Positions 1 to 7,168 of a stretch of DNA of 64,000 bases are shown in pieces. Position 1 is the first letter of the stretch; the number at the start of each line of letters is the position of its first letter. Origin of the DNA: Psychrobacter sp. I-STPA6b. Lineage in GTDB: Bacteria; Pseudomonadota; Gammaproteobacteria; Pseudomonadales; Moraxellaceae. The translations under genes and the position numbers were made by a program. Under the pieces are notes generated by a model. The model ran no database searches. It had not been told where the DNA came from and saw only the letters and a program-made list of their open reading frames with translations. The stretch spans positions 372,001 to 436,000 of the forward strand of contig NZ_VEWM01000063.1 of the NCBI RefSeq assembly GCF_020662265.1. Reading direction: 5' to 3'.

Positions 1-1083
1 ACTGCTTATACTCAGCGTTTTATTAAATCTATCACTAATATTCCCTATCATTACTACGAATATAACCAAGCACTCAAACTTGCCAGCACTCAGCCAGATC
101 ACTGGCAAATCAAAGCAACTTTGCCCAATTACCAAGCTTATGATAATTATGTCGTGGTGGTGGGTGAAAGCGTGCGTCAAGATTATCTATCTGTTTATGG
201 TTATCCACATCAGACCACACCCTTTTTAAATCATCATACTGGACAATTTTTTAGCAATATGTACTCAATGGGAGGTAATACTGTCACCTCATTAGAGCGC
301 ACACTGGCATTGACCAAAGATGCAGGCAATACACCACTACCCACTGAAAATGTCATGACCCTTGCTAATAAAGCTGACTATCAAACCTACTGGATTTCTA
401 ATCAAGGAAAGCTCAGCAAGTTTGACGCATCTACCTCGGCAGTCGCATTGCGTGCCGATACGCCTCTTTTTCTCAAAAAAGGTAAATATGATGATGTGAA
501 TTATGATGATGAAATGATGTTAGATATCTTACAACAACAATTAGATACTGAATCTAGCAATAACAACAAAAAATCTTCACGTGTCTTCTTTTTGCATATG
601 TACGGCTCGCATCCTGATATTTGTGAGCGCTTGCATGGTTTTGAGCGACATTTTTCCCTGAATATGGGCGAGCAGATGGATTGTTATCTTGCTTCAATTG
701 AAAAGACAGATCAATTTATCGCTCATTTATTACAAATACTGCAACAACACGGCTCATACTCAATGATTTATTTCTCTGATCATGGCTTATTTATAGATAA
801 AGAAAATATACATCATACTTCAAATATCCAAAATACTTATCATGTGCCTTTCTTTAAAATCAGCAGTGATGATACCAAGCAACAGTTTATTAAACAGCCC
901 ATTAGCCAACGTCACTTTTTAGACTTTTTTGCCAATTGGCTAGGTGTGGTCACTGATAAAACGGACCGCCGTTATGACTTTCAAAATCCACAAGAAATTC
1001 CAGCAGATAAAGATATTACTGTCTTTAATGGGGAAAAGATGGTGCCATTATCAAGTTTAGAGACACAGCCAATATTGCAATAA
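1..1083 (+). CDS. Phosphoethanolamine transferase, sulfatase fold (C-terminal part)
   Basis: The reading frame is open from base 1, so the gene starts upstream of the window; only the soluble periplasmic catalytic domain is present and the usual N-terminal membrane helices are missing. The VVVGESVRQDYLSVYGYP block is the metal-binding start of the EptA/OpgE-like alkaline-phosphatase superfamily. The probable nucleophilic threonine is in GGNTVTSLERT (Thr codon at 280-282), and YFSDHG (about 770-790) supplies the second metal site. In this family the enzyme moves phosphoethanolamine from phosphatidylethanolamine to lipid A or another surface glycan. The spacing cysteines typical of EptA itself (CGT...PC) are absent, so the acceptor may not be lipid A. 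A terminator follows at 1158. Confidence 0.8.
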   Translation, partial: TAYTQRFIKSITNIPYHYYEYNQALKLASTQPDHWQIKATLPNYQAYDNYVVVVGESVRQDYLSVYGYPHQTTPFLNHHTGQFFSNMYSMGGNTVTSLERTLALTKDAGNTPLPTENVMTLANKADYQTYWISNQGKLSKFDASTSAVALRADTPLFLKKGKYDDVNYDDEMMLDILQQQLDTESSNNNKKSSRVFFLHMYGSHPDICERLHGFERHFSLNMGEQMDCYLASIEKTDQFIAHLLQILQQHGSYSMIYFSDHGLFIDKENIHHTSNIQNTYHVPFFKISSDDTKQQFIKQPISQRHFLDFFANWLGVVTDKTDRRYDFQNPQEIPADKDITVFNGEKMVPLSSLETQPILQ

Positions 1084-1157
1084 TTATATATAGTTACAAT
1101 CAACGGCAACTAAAATATTCAATCAATTTTAAATTGATATTATCAGTTAATAAACTT

Positions 1158-1183
1158 GCCAATCCTAGGATTGGCATTTTTTT
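1158..1183 (+). terminator. Rho-independent terminator
   Basis: A perfect 18-bp palindrome GCCAATCCTAGGATTGGC (1158-1175) is followed by a T run to 1183. It lies 75 bp after the phosphoethanolamine transferase gene. Confidence 0.85.
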
Positions 1184-1380
1184 ATTGCTGATATCCACTT
1201 ATATAGTTGTCCTTTGACCATATCAATTGGCTATGCCAGTTGTTATTATAGTCTGCCTATTATGACCTCTTCTTTTCCCATAATTAGCCATAGTTTATAA
1301 AAAAAATAAAAATATTTTCTATTTAATATCAATAACTTATAAAAAATCACGCAATTAATTGCAAAAAAATCTAAAAAAGT

Positions 1381-1410
1381 TGTAAGAAATTACCCCTCTA
1401 CTGCGTCTAA
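1381..1410 (+). promoter_or_regulatory. Candidate ECF-sigma promoter of the metallophore locus
   Basis: TGTAA (1381-1385) and CGTCTAA (1404-1410) are 18 bp apart, 115 bp before the first precursor gene. A -10 of the CGTC type with an A-rich -35 is usual for ECF sigma factors, and the locus encodes one (5217-5846). The assignment is inference; I found no second copy of the pair in the locus to confirm it. The rest of the 1184-1512 stretch is AT-rich with nothing else recognised. Confidence 0.35.
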
Positions 1411-1524
1411 GTTATAACAGCACAATGATTTGCTTTATTAGCTAACTTAATAAAACACAGTTAGACATATAGCAAACCTGTAATAAGGACTGTTATCACT
1501 TTACTTTTAAATATGGAATTTTTT

Positions 1525-1818
1525 ATGAATAAGAAATCAATCCTTACCAGTTTGGCACTCGGCTCATTAGTTACTCTAAGCGGTTGCGCCAACAATCCTT
1601 TTTCTGCCGAGCCAATGCAAAATGGTTATCAAAATAATAGCACTGCACCTGAAGGCAAATGCGGTGAAGCAAAGTGTGGAGCCAATGGCAACAAAGTCGT
1701 AGATGGTTCATGCAGTGCTAATAAAATGGCAGACGGCTCATGCGGTGCTAATAAAATGGCAGACGGCTCATGTGGCGCTAATAAAATGGCAGATGGTTCA
1801 TGTGGTGCTAGTCACTAA
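1525..1818 (+). CDS. Variant bufferin/HvfA-like precursor peptide with a lipobox
   Basis: A 97-residue secreted small protein. I prefer the ATG at 1525 (MNKKSILTSL) over the one at 1513 because the paralogue at 2083 aligns from the same Met and has its ribosome binding site inside the upstream ATGGAG. The signal sequence ends in LVTLSGC, a lipobox, so this copy should be lipidated on Cys. After it come EGKCG and EAKCG, the classic core of HvfA/bufferin metallophores, then DGSCS and three ANKMADGSCG repeats. In this class the MNIO enzyme oxidises core cysteines into oxazolone/thioamide or related copper ligands. The DGSCG repeats depart from the EGKCG core and may be modified differently or not at all. 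Next to the MNIO operon, with a MITE and a second precursor between. Confidence 0.8.
   Translation: MNKKSILTSLALGSLVTLSGCANNPFSAEPMQNGYQNNSTAPEGKCGEAKCGANGNKVVDGSCSANKMADGSCGANKMADGSCGANKMADGSCGASH
1717..1806 (+). repeat. Three 30-bp in-frame tandem repeats
   Basis: Units at 1717-1746, 1747-1776 and 1777-1806 each encode ANKMADGSCG and differ only at a few third-codon positions. A longer degenerate unit precedes them (1681-1716, ANGNKVVDGSCS). Each unit adds one cysteine, so slippage would change the number of possible metal sites. Confidence 0.9.
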
Positions 1819-1868
1819 AAATCCATCCTAGTCTATCCCTAGTATTTAAATATCAATGCAAAATTTTT

Positions 1869-1988
1869 TAGGGTCTGTTGAACATTCATCTTCATAGGAA
1901 AAAGTTCGCCAATTTTTACATAAAAGTAAAAAGTAGCTATATCCCTTGTAGATATTAGTCTAACGGGGTGAAATTTCAACAGACCCTA
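1869..1988. repeat. MITE copy 1 (TA-flanked, 12-bp terminal inverted repeats)
   Basis: GGGTCTGTTGAA (1871-1882) is matched exactly by its reverse complement TTCAACAGACCC (1975-1986), with TA on both sides as a likely 2-bp target duplication. It has no coding capacity. Related copies lie at 23139-23265 and 26412-26537 in the opposite orientation, sharing the internal stretch around ATCTTCATAGGA, GCCAATTTTTACAT and TATCCCTTGTAGATATTAG. The TA flanks suggest mobilisation by a Tc1/IS630-type transposase elsewhere; that is inference. Confidence 0.85.
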
Positions 1989-2082
1989 GTCATTTGTATC
2001 ACTAACAAATGACTAGACAAACCCACTCAATACCATACTGGCTTTGAGTAACCCTTAAATCTATCACTATATGGAGTTTATT

Positions 2083-2325
2083 ATGAACAAATCTACAATC
2101 CTTACCAGTCTTGCCCTTGGTTCTTTAGTTGCAATGGGTTCTGCTCATGCGACTGGTCACAACCCATTTTCTGCTCAACAATTAAATAACGCCTACCAAA
2201 ATACCAGCAAAGCAAATGAAGGCAAATGTGGTGAAGGTAAATGCGGTGGTAGTGCAACGACTCCAGTTGTAAAAACCCCTACTGAAGGTAAATGTGGCGA
2301 AGGCAAATGTGGTGGAAGCCATTAA
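2083..2325 (+). CDS. Bufferin/HvfA-like copper-metallophore precursor (EGKCG core)
   Basis: An 80-residue protein starting at the ATG preceded by GGAG (2073-2076). It has an export signal MNKSTILTSLALGSLVAMGSAHA with a signal peptidase I type AHA end and no lipobox Cys. The mature part has two EGKCGEGKCGG blocks, i.e. four EGKCG motifs, separated by a short Ser/Thr/Pro/Lys linker. EGKCG is the recognised core of the HvfA and bufferin families, in which an MNIO enzyme converts cysteines to copper-binding groups. The N-terminus is near-identical to the upstream precursor (1525), so the two arose by duplication; they differ in lipidation and core repeat. Confidence 0.88.
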   Translation: MNKSTILTSLALGSLVAMGSAHATGHNPFSAQQLNNAYQNTSKANEGKCGEGKCGGSATTPVVKTPTEGKCGEGKCGGSH

Positions 2326-2361
2326 TCACTAAGGCTCAATAACAATCTAATAGATATTATT

Positions 2362-2391
2362 TTCCTCTTTAATTCTGACATTAAAGAGGAA
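2362..2391 (+). promoter_or_regulatory. Intercistronic hairpin between precursor and MNIO genes
   Basis: TTCCTCTTTAA and TTAAAGAGGAA form an 11-bp stem around an 8-nt loop, 37 bp after the precursor stop and 115 bp before the MNIO gene. There is no T run, so it is more likely a leaky attenuator or mRNA-stabilising end that would keep precursor transcript above enzyme transcript. That role is inference. Confidence 0.5.
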
Positions 2392-2505
2392 CTATCCATC
2401 AAATTAACAGCGCCCTTAATCCAAAATAAATTTACCATGAGTTGATTTTGCATTAAGGATGATTGCTTCAATCTTGCTACTAAATTACTACTCTAAGGAC
2501 AACCC

Positions 2506-3468
2506 ATGACAACGGCTAATACGTTATCTACAGCACACAATAGACCCACTGGAGCAGGCTTGGGCTTTCGCCGAGAGTTATTGCCTGCCATGCGTCAAGC
2601 GGATTTGTCAGCGATAGATTTTTTTGAAGTATCGCCTGAAAACTGGCTTAACTCTTCTGGGCAAATGGGCGGGCAATATGCCAAGCAATTACGAGAGTTT
2701 AGCGAGCGTCACCCGTTTATTTGTCATGGTTTATCGCTATCCATTGGTAGCACTGCCAAATTAGATACCCAGTTATTAAAAAACGTCAAAGCCTTTATGC
2801 AGGCTCATAATATCAGCCTTTATACCGAGCATTTATCATGGTGTAGCGATGAGATGGGGCATTTATACGACCTACTGCCCATTCCTTGTACCACCGAGGC
2901 GGTGCATTGGGTGGCTGATAGAATTAAGCAGGCTCAAGATATTTTGGGTCAGCAAATTGGCTTTGAAAATGCCTCATATTATTTTAATCCACCCAACAGC
3001 GAGATGAGTGACGCAGAATTTATCACTGCGGTGGCGGAGGAAGCAGACTGTTTGTTGCATTTGGACGTCAATAATATTTATGTCAATAGTCAAAATTTTG
3101 GTTTTGACCCACATCAGTATTTACGCCAATTACCCGTTGAACGCACCTGTTATTTGCATGTGGCAGGGCATTATGTCGAGGACGATGGCTTTTTGGTAGA
3201 TACACATGGCAATACGGTGATTGACCCTGTTTGGACGTTATTAACCGATGCGTATGCGTTGATTGAGCAAAAGACGGGTAAGCGGGCAAGCGATTTACCC
3301 ACCTGCCTTGAGCGAGATTTTAACTTTCCTGATTTTGCAGATTTGGTCGATGAGGTGAATCACATTCGAGCTTTGCAATCTGCAAGCCAGAGCCAATCTC
3401 AACAACAAACTCAAAAAACAGTCAGTCAAAAAGACAGTATAAAGGACAATCGCCATGAGCCTAGCTGA
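2506..3468 (+). CDS. MNIO (DUF692) multinuclear iron oxygenase, metallophore-modifying enzyme
   Basis: A 320-residue TIM-barrel protein of the MNIO/DUF692 family, the BufB/HvfB class that post-translationally oxidises precursor cysteines using two or three irons. Family landmarks are visible in order: FFEVSPENW near residue 40, CHGLSLSIGS near 73, YTEHLSW near 105, GFENASYY near 150, LHLDVNNIYVNSQN near 185, LHVAGHY near 212 and LERDFNFP near 267, which together carry the His/Asp/Glu iron ligands. The Gln/Ser-rich tail after residue 290 is not part of the fold. It follows the two precursors and overlaps its partner gene by 14 bp. Confidence 0.93.
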   Translation: MTTANTLSTAHNRPTGAGLGFRRELLPAMRQADLSAIDFFEVSPENWLNSSGQMGGQYAKQLREFSERHPFICHGLSLSIGSTAKLDTQLLKNVKAFMQAHNISLYTEHLSWCSDEMGHLYDLLPIPCTTEAVHWVADRIKQAQDILGQQIGFENASYYFNPPNSEMSDAEFITAVAEEADCLLHLDVNNIYVNSQNFGFDPHQYLRQLPVERTCYLHVAGHYVEDDGFLVDTHGNTVIDPVWTLLTDAYALIEQKTGKRASDLPTCLERDFNFPDFADLVDEVNHIRALQSASQSQSQQQTQKTVSQKDSIKDNRHEPS

Positions 3469-4348
3469 TTGTGAAACCAACCATCACCCTGCCAGCCTAG
3501 CAGAATTTCAACAGCAATTTGGGCAGTATCTACGCCATCAAAATGCTGACAATGCTAATGCTGATAACGATGAATTTGATAATAGTGAGCTTACTTATAG
3601 CAACAGCACCACTGCCATTTTACAACGGGTATCACAAGACATTCCCAGTCGCATTAGTAAACTGTATCAATCGCTAATTTTTAATAATTTGCGGGGTTTT
3701 TTAGACCAGTGCTTTCCTGTTTGTCAAAGCCTGATAGATGATGAGCATTGGCTGATGGTGTGTCAAGCATTTATGGCACAGCACCCTTGCCATAGCCCGT
3801 ATTTTACTGAGATTAATCAAAGTTTTGTGGATTTTTTGGCACAGCCTGAGCAGTTAGAAGCATTAAATTTGCCTGCTTATTTTGCCGAGTTAGCTCATTA
3901 TGAATGGGTAGAATTATTGGTCGATATTCACGGCGATGAGGCTAACACTGCTCTTGCTCAAAACCTAAAACCTAATGAAATTCAGTTAATCCTTAATCCC
4001 AGTTTACAAAATTTGCATTATCAATGGGCGGTACATTTAATCAGTAGCGATGAGCAACCTGATAGCCCTGAAGATAGCTTTTTTTTAGTATTTCGTAATG
4101 AGGAAGATAGGGTTGAGTTTATGCAGGTCAATGCGTTAACCCATGCCTTGATTGCGTATATTGCCGAGATTAGCAACCAAAATCCAATCATTGCAACGAT
4201 AGAGGATTTAACGGCTGTATTAACCAATCTGTTACAAGACTTTGCCGAAACGCTTGGGGCTGGAAATAGTGAGGTATTAGTGGAGTTTGGTTTGCCTTTA
4301 TTAAAACAGCTGATTGAAAAAAGCGTGTTACAAGGTGTGCAGAGCTAA
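3455..4348 (+). CDS. DUF2063 partner protein of the MNIO enzyme (BufC/HvfC type)
   Basis: A 297-residue protein whose N-terminal half (FQQQFGQYLRH, then ISKLYQSLIFNNLRGFLDQCFPVC) is the DUF2063 'putative DNA-binding' domain. In MNIO loci this protein is now understood to present the precursor peptide to the enzyme rather than to bind DNA. The ATG at 3455 has AAAGGA upstream (3441) and lies inside the end of the MNIO gene, so translation is coupled. A short Asn/Asp-rich insert (residues 30-45) separates the first helix from the rest. The C-terminal part, to residue 297, is less conserved and resembles the recognition domain of the family. Confidence 0.88.
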   Translation: MSLADCETNHHPASLAEFQQQFGQYLRHQNADNANADNDEFDNSELTYSNSTTAILQRVSQDIPSRISKLYQSLIFNNLRGFLDQCFPVCQSLIDDEHWLMVCQAFMAQHPCHSPYFTEINQSFVDFLAQPEQLEALNLPAYFAELAHYEWVELLVDIHGDEANTALAQNLKPNEIQLILNPSLQNLHYQWAVHLISSDEQPDSPEDSFFLVFRNEEDRVEFMQVNALTHALIAYIAEISNQNPIIATIEDLTAVLTNLLQDFAETLGAGNSEVLVEFGLPLLKQLIEKSVLQGVQS

Positions 4349-4489
4349 CCCCTCCCAAACCCTCCCCTTGAAATAAGGAGAGGACTTCAAAACCATTTGC
4401 TTTTGCAATAAAGGCTAGGATAACTCAATTTAACATAAGTTTTTTAACGACTTCATCACATTTTTTATTATTTTTAAAACAGGTATTTT

Positions 4490-5152
4490 ATGACTGTCAT
4501 TTCACAAATCACTCGCCCTTTTAATCGCTTAACCCAACGGGTTGAAAGTTTGGACTTTATTGCTCCCCTTGCCATTCGCTTGTATCTTGCACCAATTTTT
4601 ATCAGTGCAGGTTGGAATAAAGTCACAGGATTTGAGGATATTGTCAGTTGGTTTGGTAATAGTGAGTGGGGTTTAGGTTTACCCATGCCAACTTTGATGG
4701 CAGTATTGGTCATTATTGCCGAATTGGTCGGTGGTTTTGCCTTGTTATTTGGTATTGGTAGTCGTGGCTTTTCAGTGATGTTATTGGTAACCATGTTGGT
4801 CGCTATGTTTAGCGTGCATTGGGAAAATGGCTGGTTTGCCATCACTCCCACCGACCCAGAAACCAGTATTGCCAGTGTGATGAATACCATTAATTTTTGG
4901 GGCAGTGACGCCAGCCTTGCCAATTCGTATGAGGCAAGTTTGCGACTGGACAAAGCTCGTGAGATTTTACAGACACATGGCAACTACGACTGGCTCACTG
5001 AAACAGGTAATTTTGTGATACTCAATAATGGTATTGAATTTGCTGTCACCTATGCCATCATGTTATTGGTTATTATATTTTATGGCGGTGGGCGTTATGT
5101 CAGTTTGGATTATTGGCTAAACCCTTCATCGACAAAACGTCATTATCGTTAA
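4490..5152 (+). CDS. DoxX-family membrane protein of the metallophore locus
   Basis: A 220-residue integral membrane protein with four predicted helices. RLYLAPIFISAGWNKVTGFEDIVSWF near residue 30 is the DoxX/DoxD signature, followed by LMAVLVIIAELVGGFALLFGIG. DoxX proteins accompany many MNIO operons and are thought to take part in a membrane redox step; the reaction here is unknown. A soluble segment between helices 3 and 4 (residues about 110-175) is longer than in short DoxX proteins. It is 141 bp after the DUF2063 gene and 64 bp before the sigma factor, probably in one operon. Confidence 0.85.
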   Translation: MTVISQITRPFNRLTQRVESLDFIAPLAIRLYLAPIFISAGWNKVTGFEDIVSWFGNSEWGLGLPMPTLMAVLVIIAELVGGFALLFGIGSRGFSVMLLVTMLVAMFSVHWENGWFAITPTDPETSIASVMNTINFWGSDASLANSYEASLRLDKAREILQTHGNYDWLTETGNFVILNNGIEFAVTYAIMLLVIIFYGGGRYVSLDYWLNPSSTKRHYR

Positions 5153-5216
5153 TCATTAGTTGTTAACCCCGAATAATAAGGTGACGCCAATATCATTTTA
5201 AACCCATGGACATAAC

Positions 5217-5846
5217 ATGACCGACCAACATTCAGCCACACCAAAACCCTCTCATGAGCAAATATCGCCAGAGTTTATAGAAGCGGTACGAAAGCAGATG
5301 ATTGCGTTTGCATTTAATCAATTAAATGACCATCATTTGGCTGAAGACGTGGTGCAAGATGCGTTGATTTCTGCCTTGCAACACAGTGAGCAGTTTCAGG
5401 GTAACTCGGCATTTAAAAGTTGGGTATTTGCCATTTTAAAAAATAAAATTGTCGATTGTATTCGTAAAGACAGCAAATACACCAATCTATCGAGTATGCA
5501 CGACCATGAGGAAGGCAGTGAGGAAACCTTGCTCAACGCCTTATTTGATGAGGCAGGATTTTGGCAAAAAGGCAGTATGCCCAGCCAATTTGATAACAGT
5601 TGGTGTAACCCTGAGGTGCAAGTACATAGTGATGGCTTTTGGCAGGTGCTAGAAGTCTGCCTTACCAATCTACCCAGTGAGCAGGCTCGGGCGTTTTTAA
5701 TGCGTGAATATATGGAATTGGATACCGATGAGATTTGCCAAGAGCTTGAGATTAATACCAGCCATTATTATGTGTTAATGCACAGGGCAAGATTAAGATT
5801 ACAAACTTGCTTAACACTGCGTTGGTTTGAAGCCAAATCGGCTTAA
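5217..5846 (+). CDS. ECF-type RNA polymerase sigma factor
   Basis: A 209-residue sigma-70-like protein with region 2 (FAFNQLNDHHLAEDVVQDALISALQH, then KSWVFAILKNKIVDCIRK) and region 4 (LTNLPSEQARAFLMREYMELDTDEICQELEI ending in an HTH near residue 180). The linker of about 50 residues with WxKG and NSWCNPE is typical of the sigma subfamily found beside DUF692/DUF2063 genes. It probably controls this locus in response to metal or thiol stress. No anti-sigma gene is visible next to it, which is unusual; the regulator may be encoded elsewhere or the sigma may be controlled by its own level. Confidence 0.88.
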   Translation: MTDQHSATPKPSHEQISPEFIEAVRKQMIAFAFNQLNDHHLAEDVVQDALISALQHSEQFQGNSAFKSWVFAILKNKIVDCIRKDSKYTNLSSMHDHEEGSEETLLNALFDEAGFWQKGSMPSQFDNSWCNPEVQVHSDGFWQVLEVCLTNLPSEQARAFLMREYMELDTDEICQELEINTSHYYVLMHRARLRLQTCLTLRWFEAKSA

Positions 5847-5874
5847 TGTTAATCACCCTTTTATTATCAATTTC

Positions 5875-5952
5875 AACCCTCCCCCTAGCCCCCTCCCAGT
5901 GGGAGGGGGAACAGTTCCCTCCACCTTTGGGGGAGGGTTAGGGAGGGGGTAG
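5875..5952. repeat. Dispersed GC-rich repeat
   Basis: A C-rich then G-rich element that folds on itself: ACCCTCCCCCTAGCCCCCTC is followed by GGGAGGGGGAACAG and a G-rich end GGGAGGGTTAGGGAGGGGGT. A second copy with an internal insertion is at 51842-51972, and a remnant of the same sequence type is at 4348-4384 (CCCCTCCCAAACCCTCCCC). It lies between convergent genes. Confidence 0.8.
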
Positions 5953-6041
5953 TATACTTTTTAGAACACCCCCTAAAAAATAACCGCTTATTTTAACAAA
6001 ATTCCGTCATCTCTGTTAGGCAGTTAATTGGGCTAAATTAA

Positions 6042-6740
6042 CTAAATCGCCCAATCTTCCACTGCCCAATGATGAGCCAATGCATGAGCGTGTAAGGTAT
6101 CATCTGGGCTGATACACACTGGCACGTCCGCCCATTCTAATAAAGGTAAATCATTTTTAGAGTCCGAATAGGCATAAGTTTTGCTAAAGCTCACGCCAGC
6201 TTGCTTACGTCTGTCTAGCCACTTTTGCAAATGATATAGTTTACCTTCTTGAAAATTGGGCTTGTCAGCTAGTTTTCCAGTATAACGATTGTCTTTAACC
6301 TCCAAAGGCGTTGCCAACACATTGGCACTATCAATACCAAAACGCTGAGCAATTTCGCTGACAATAAAGTCATTAGTCGCTGAGATAATCACCACTTCAT
6401 GCCCTTGTGCCAAATGCTCCCGAATGGCTTTGACAGCTTTGGGTCGCATATGTGGCTCGATTTCATATTTGATATAATCTTCACGCAATGCGTGCAATCT
6501 ATCCATTGGCAAGGTGGTCAAAAAAGCACTGACAAATTCGTTATACTCCACTGGGTCAAGCGTACCTGCAATATACTGCTCATAAAAGCGTTGGTTGGCA
6601 GTGCGATATTGTGCCTCATCGACCAAACCATGTTTGACGATATATTCACCCCATAGGTAGTCACTATCGACATCAAGCAAGGTATGGTCAAGGTCAAAAA
6701 GTGCTAAGGTTGCTGTGTTAGTTGTGTTTTCGGATGTCAT
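6042..6740 (-). CDS. HAD-IB family phosphatase (SerB-like)
   Basis: A 232-residue HAD-superfamily hydrolase. ALFDLDHTLLD near residue 12 holds the nucleophilic Asp and general acid Asp, IISATNDF near 113 is motif II, and YAYSDSKNDLPLLEW near 185 is motif III/IV. It matches the HAD-IB group, which includes phosphoserine and histidinol-type phosphatases; the substrate cannot be told from sequence. I use the ATG at 6740 rather than the TTG at 6773, because the latter adds 11 unsupported residues. The gene is monocistronic and faces the metallophore operon. Confidence 0.82.
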   Translation of the reverse strand: MTSENTTNTATLALFDLDHTLLDVDSDYLWGEYIVKHGLVDEAQYRTANQRFYEQYIAGTLDPVEYNEFVSAFLTTLPMDRLHALREDYIKYEIEPHMRPKAVKAIREHLAQGHEVVIISATNDFIVSEIAQRFGIDSANVLATPLEVKDNRYTGKLADKPNFQEGKLYHLQKWLDRRKQAGVSFSKTYAYSDSKNDLPLLEWADVPVCISPDDTLHAHALAHHWAVEDWAI

Positions 6741-6831
6741 AGAGTTCTGCCCCAATATTTTAAGAGATATCAATTTTGCCTTATCTTATCATGTCATTAT
6801 CATAACGAGTGTTTAAATACTCAACAAGCAG

Positions 6832-6871
6832 ACAAAAAGAAAACCCAAGCCTAGGGCAAAGACTTGGGTTT
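6832..6871 (-). terminator. Rho-independent terminator (minus strand)
   Basis: AAACCCAAG (6841-6849) pairs with CTTGGGTTT (6863-6871); read on the minus strand it is followed by a T-rich tract ending near 6832. It serves the candidate small RNA and possibly the EEP-family gene above it. Confidence 0.8.
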
Positions 6872-7073
6872 TGGGCTTCAACACTTATATTGTTATTATT
6901 TCCTCATCGACCAATCCTCTGGTCTGGGTAAATTTACTGCAAGGGGTCATAGGGCAATAACCACTTGTTAGTACTTAACTTTTACCCATCAACACTGTTG
7001 TCCATATTCCTTGTGTTGATGGGGTCATTGTATGCTTGATACCTCATTATTCCTAGCCGATAAACACCTAAAA
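6832..7073 (-). ncRNA. Candidate small RNA
   Basis: On the minus strand a possible promoter (TTACAC, 18-bp spacer, TACACT) lies just before 7073. There is an 11-bp hairpin CCCATCAACAC / GTGTTGATGGG (plus-strand arms about 6983-6993 and 7012-7022). A strong terminator follows: stem 6841-6849/6863-6871 and minus-strand T-rich tail TTTTCTTTTTG. No open frame fits, and the terminator is too far (about 300 bp) from the stop of the upstream gene to be simply its own. Five GGA triplets are present, as in CsrB/RsmZ-type RNAs, but the match to ANGGA is partial. It does not match 6S, tmRNA, SRP or RNase P RNA as I know them. Confidence 0.4.
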
Positions 7074-7168
7074 TAGTGTAAGCATTTACTTACAATATGT
7101 GTAAGATGATTTTATTTGTCTCAATATAGCTTATTTTATAATGTATAAACCATCATTAATACTTAGGA

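Noticed and set aside
1717-1806. CRISPR array from 30-bp repeats
   Set aside because: Repeats are directly adjacent without spacers and lie in frame in a coding sequence.
6741-7168. 6S RNA, SRP RNA or RNase P RNA at the minus-strand candidate
   Set aside because: None of their conserved blocks (for example GGAAGGAAGCAGCC of SRP RNA or GAGGAAAGTCC of RNase P) is present.
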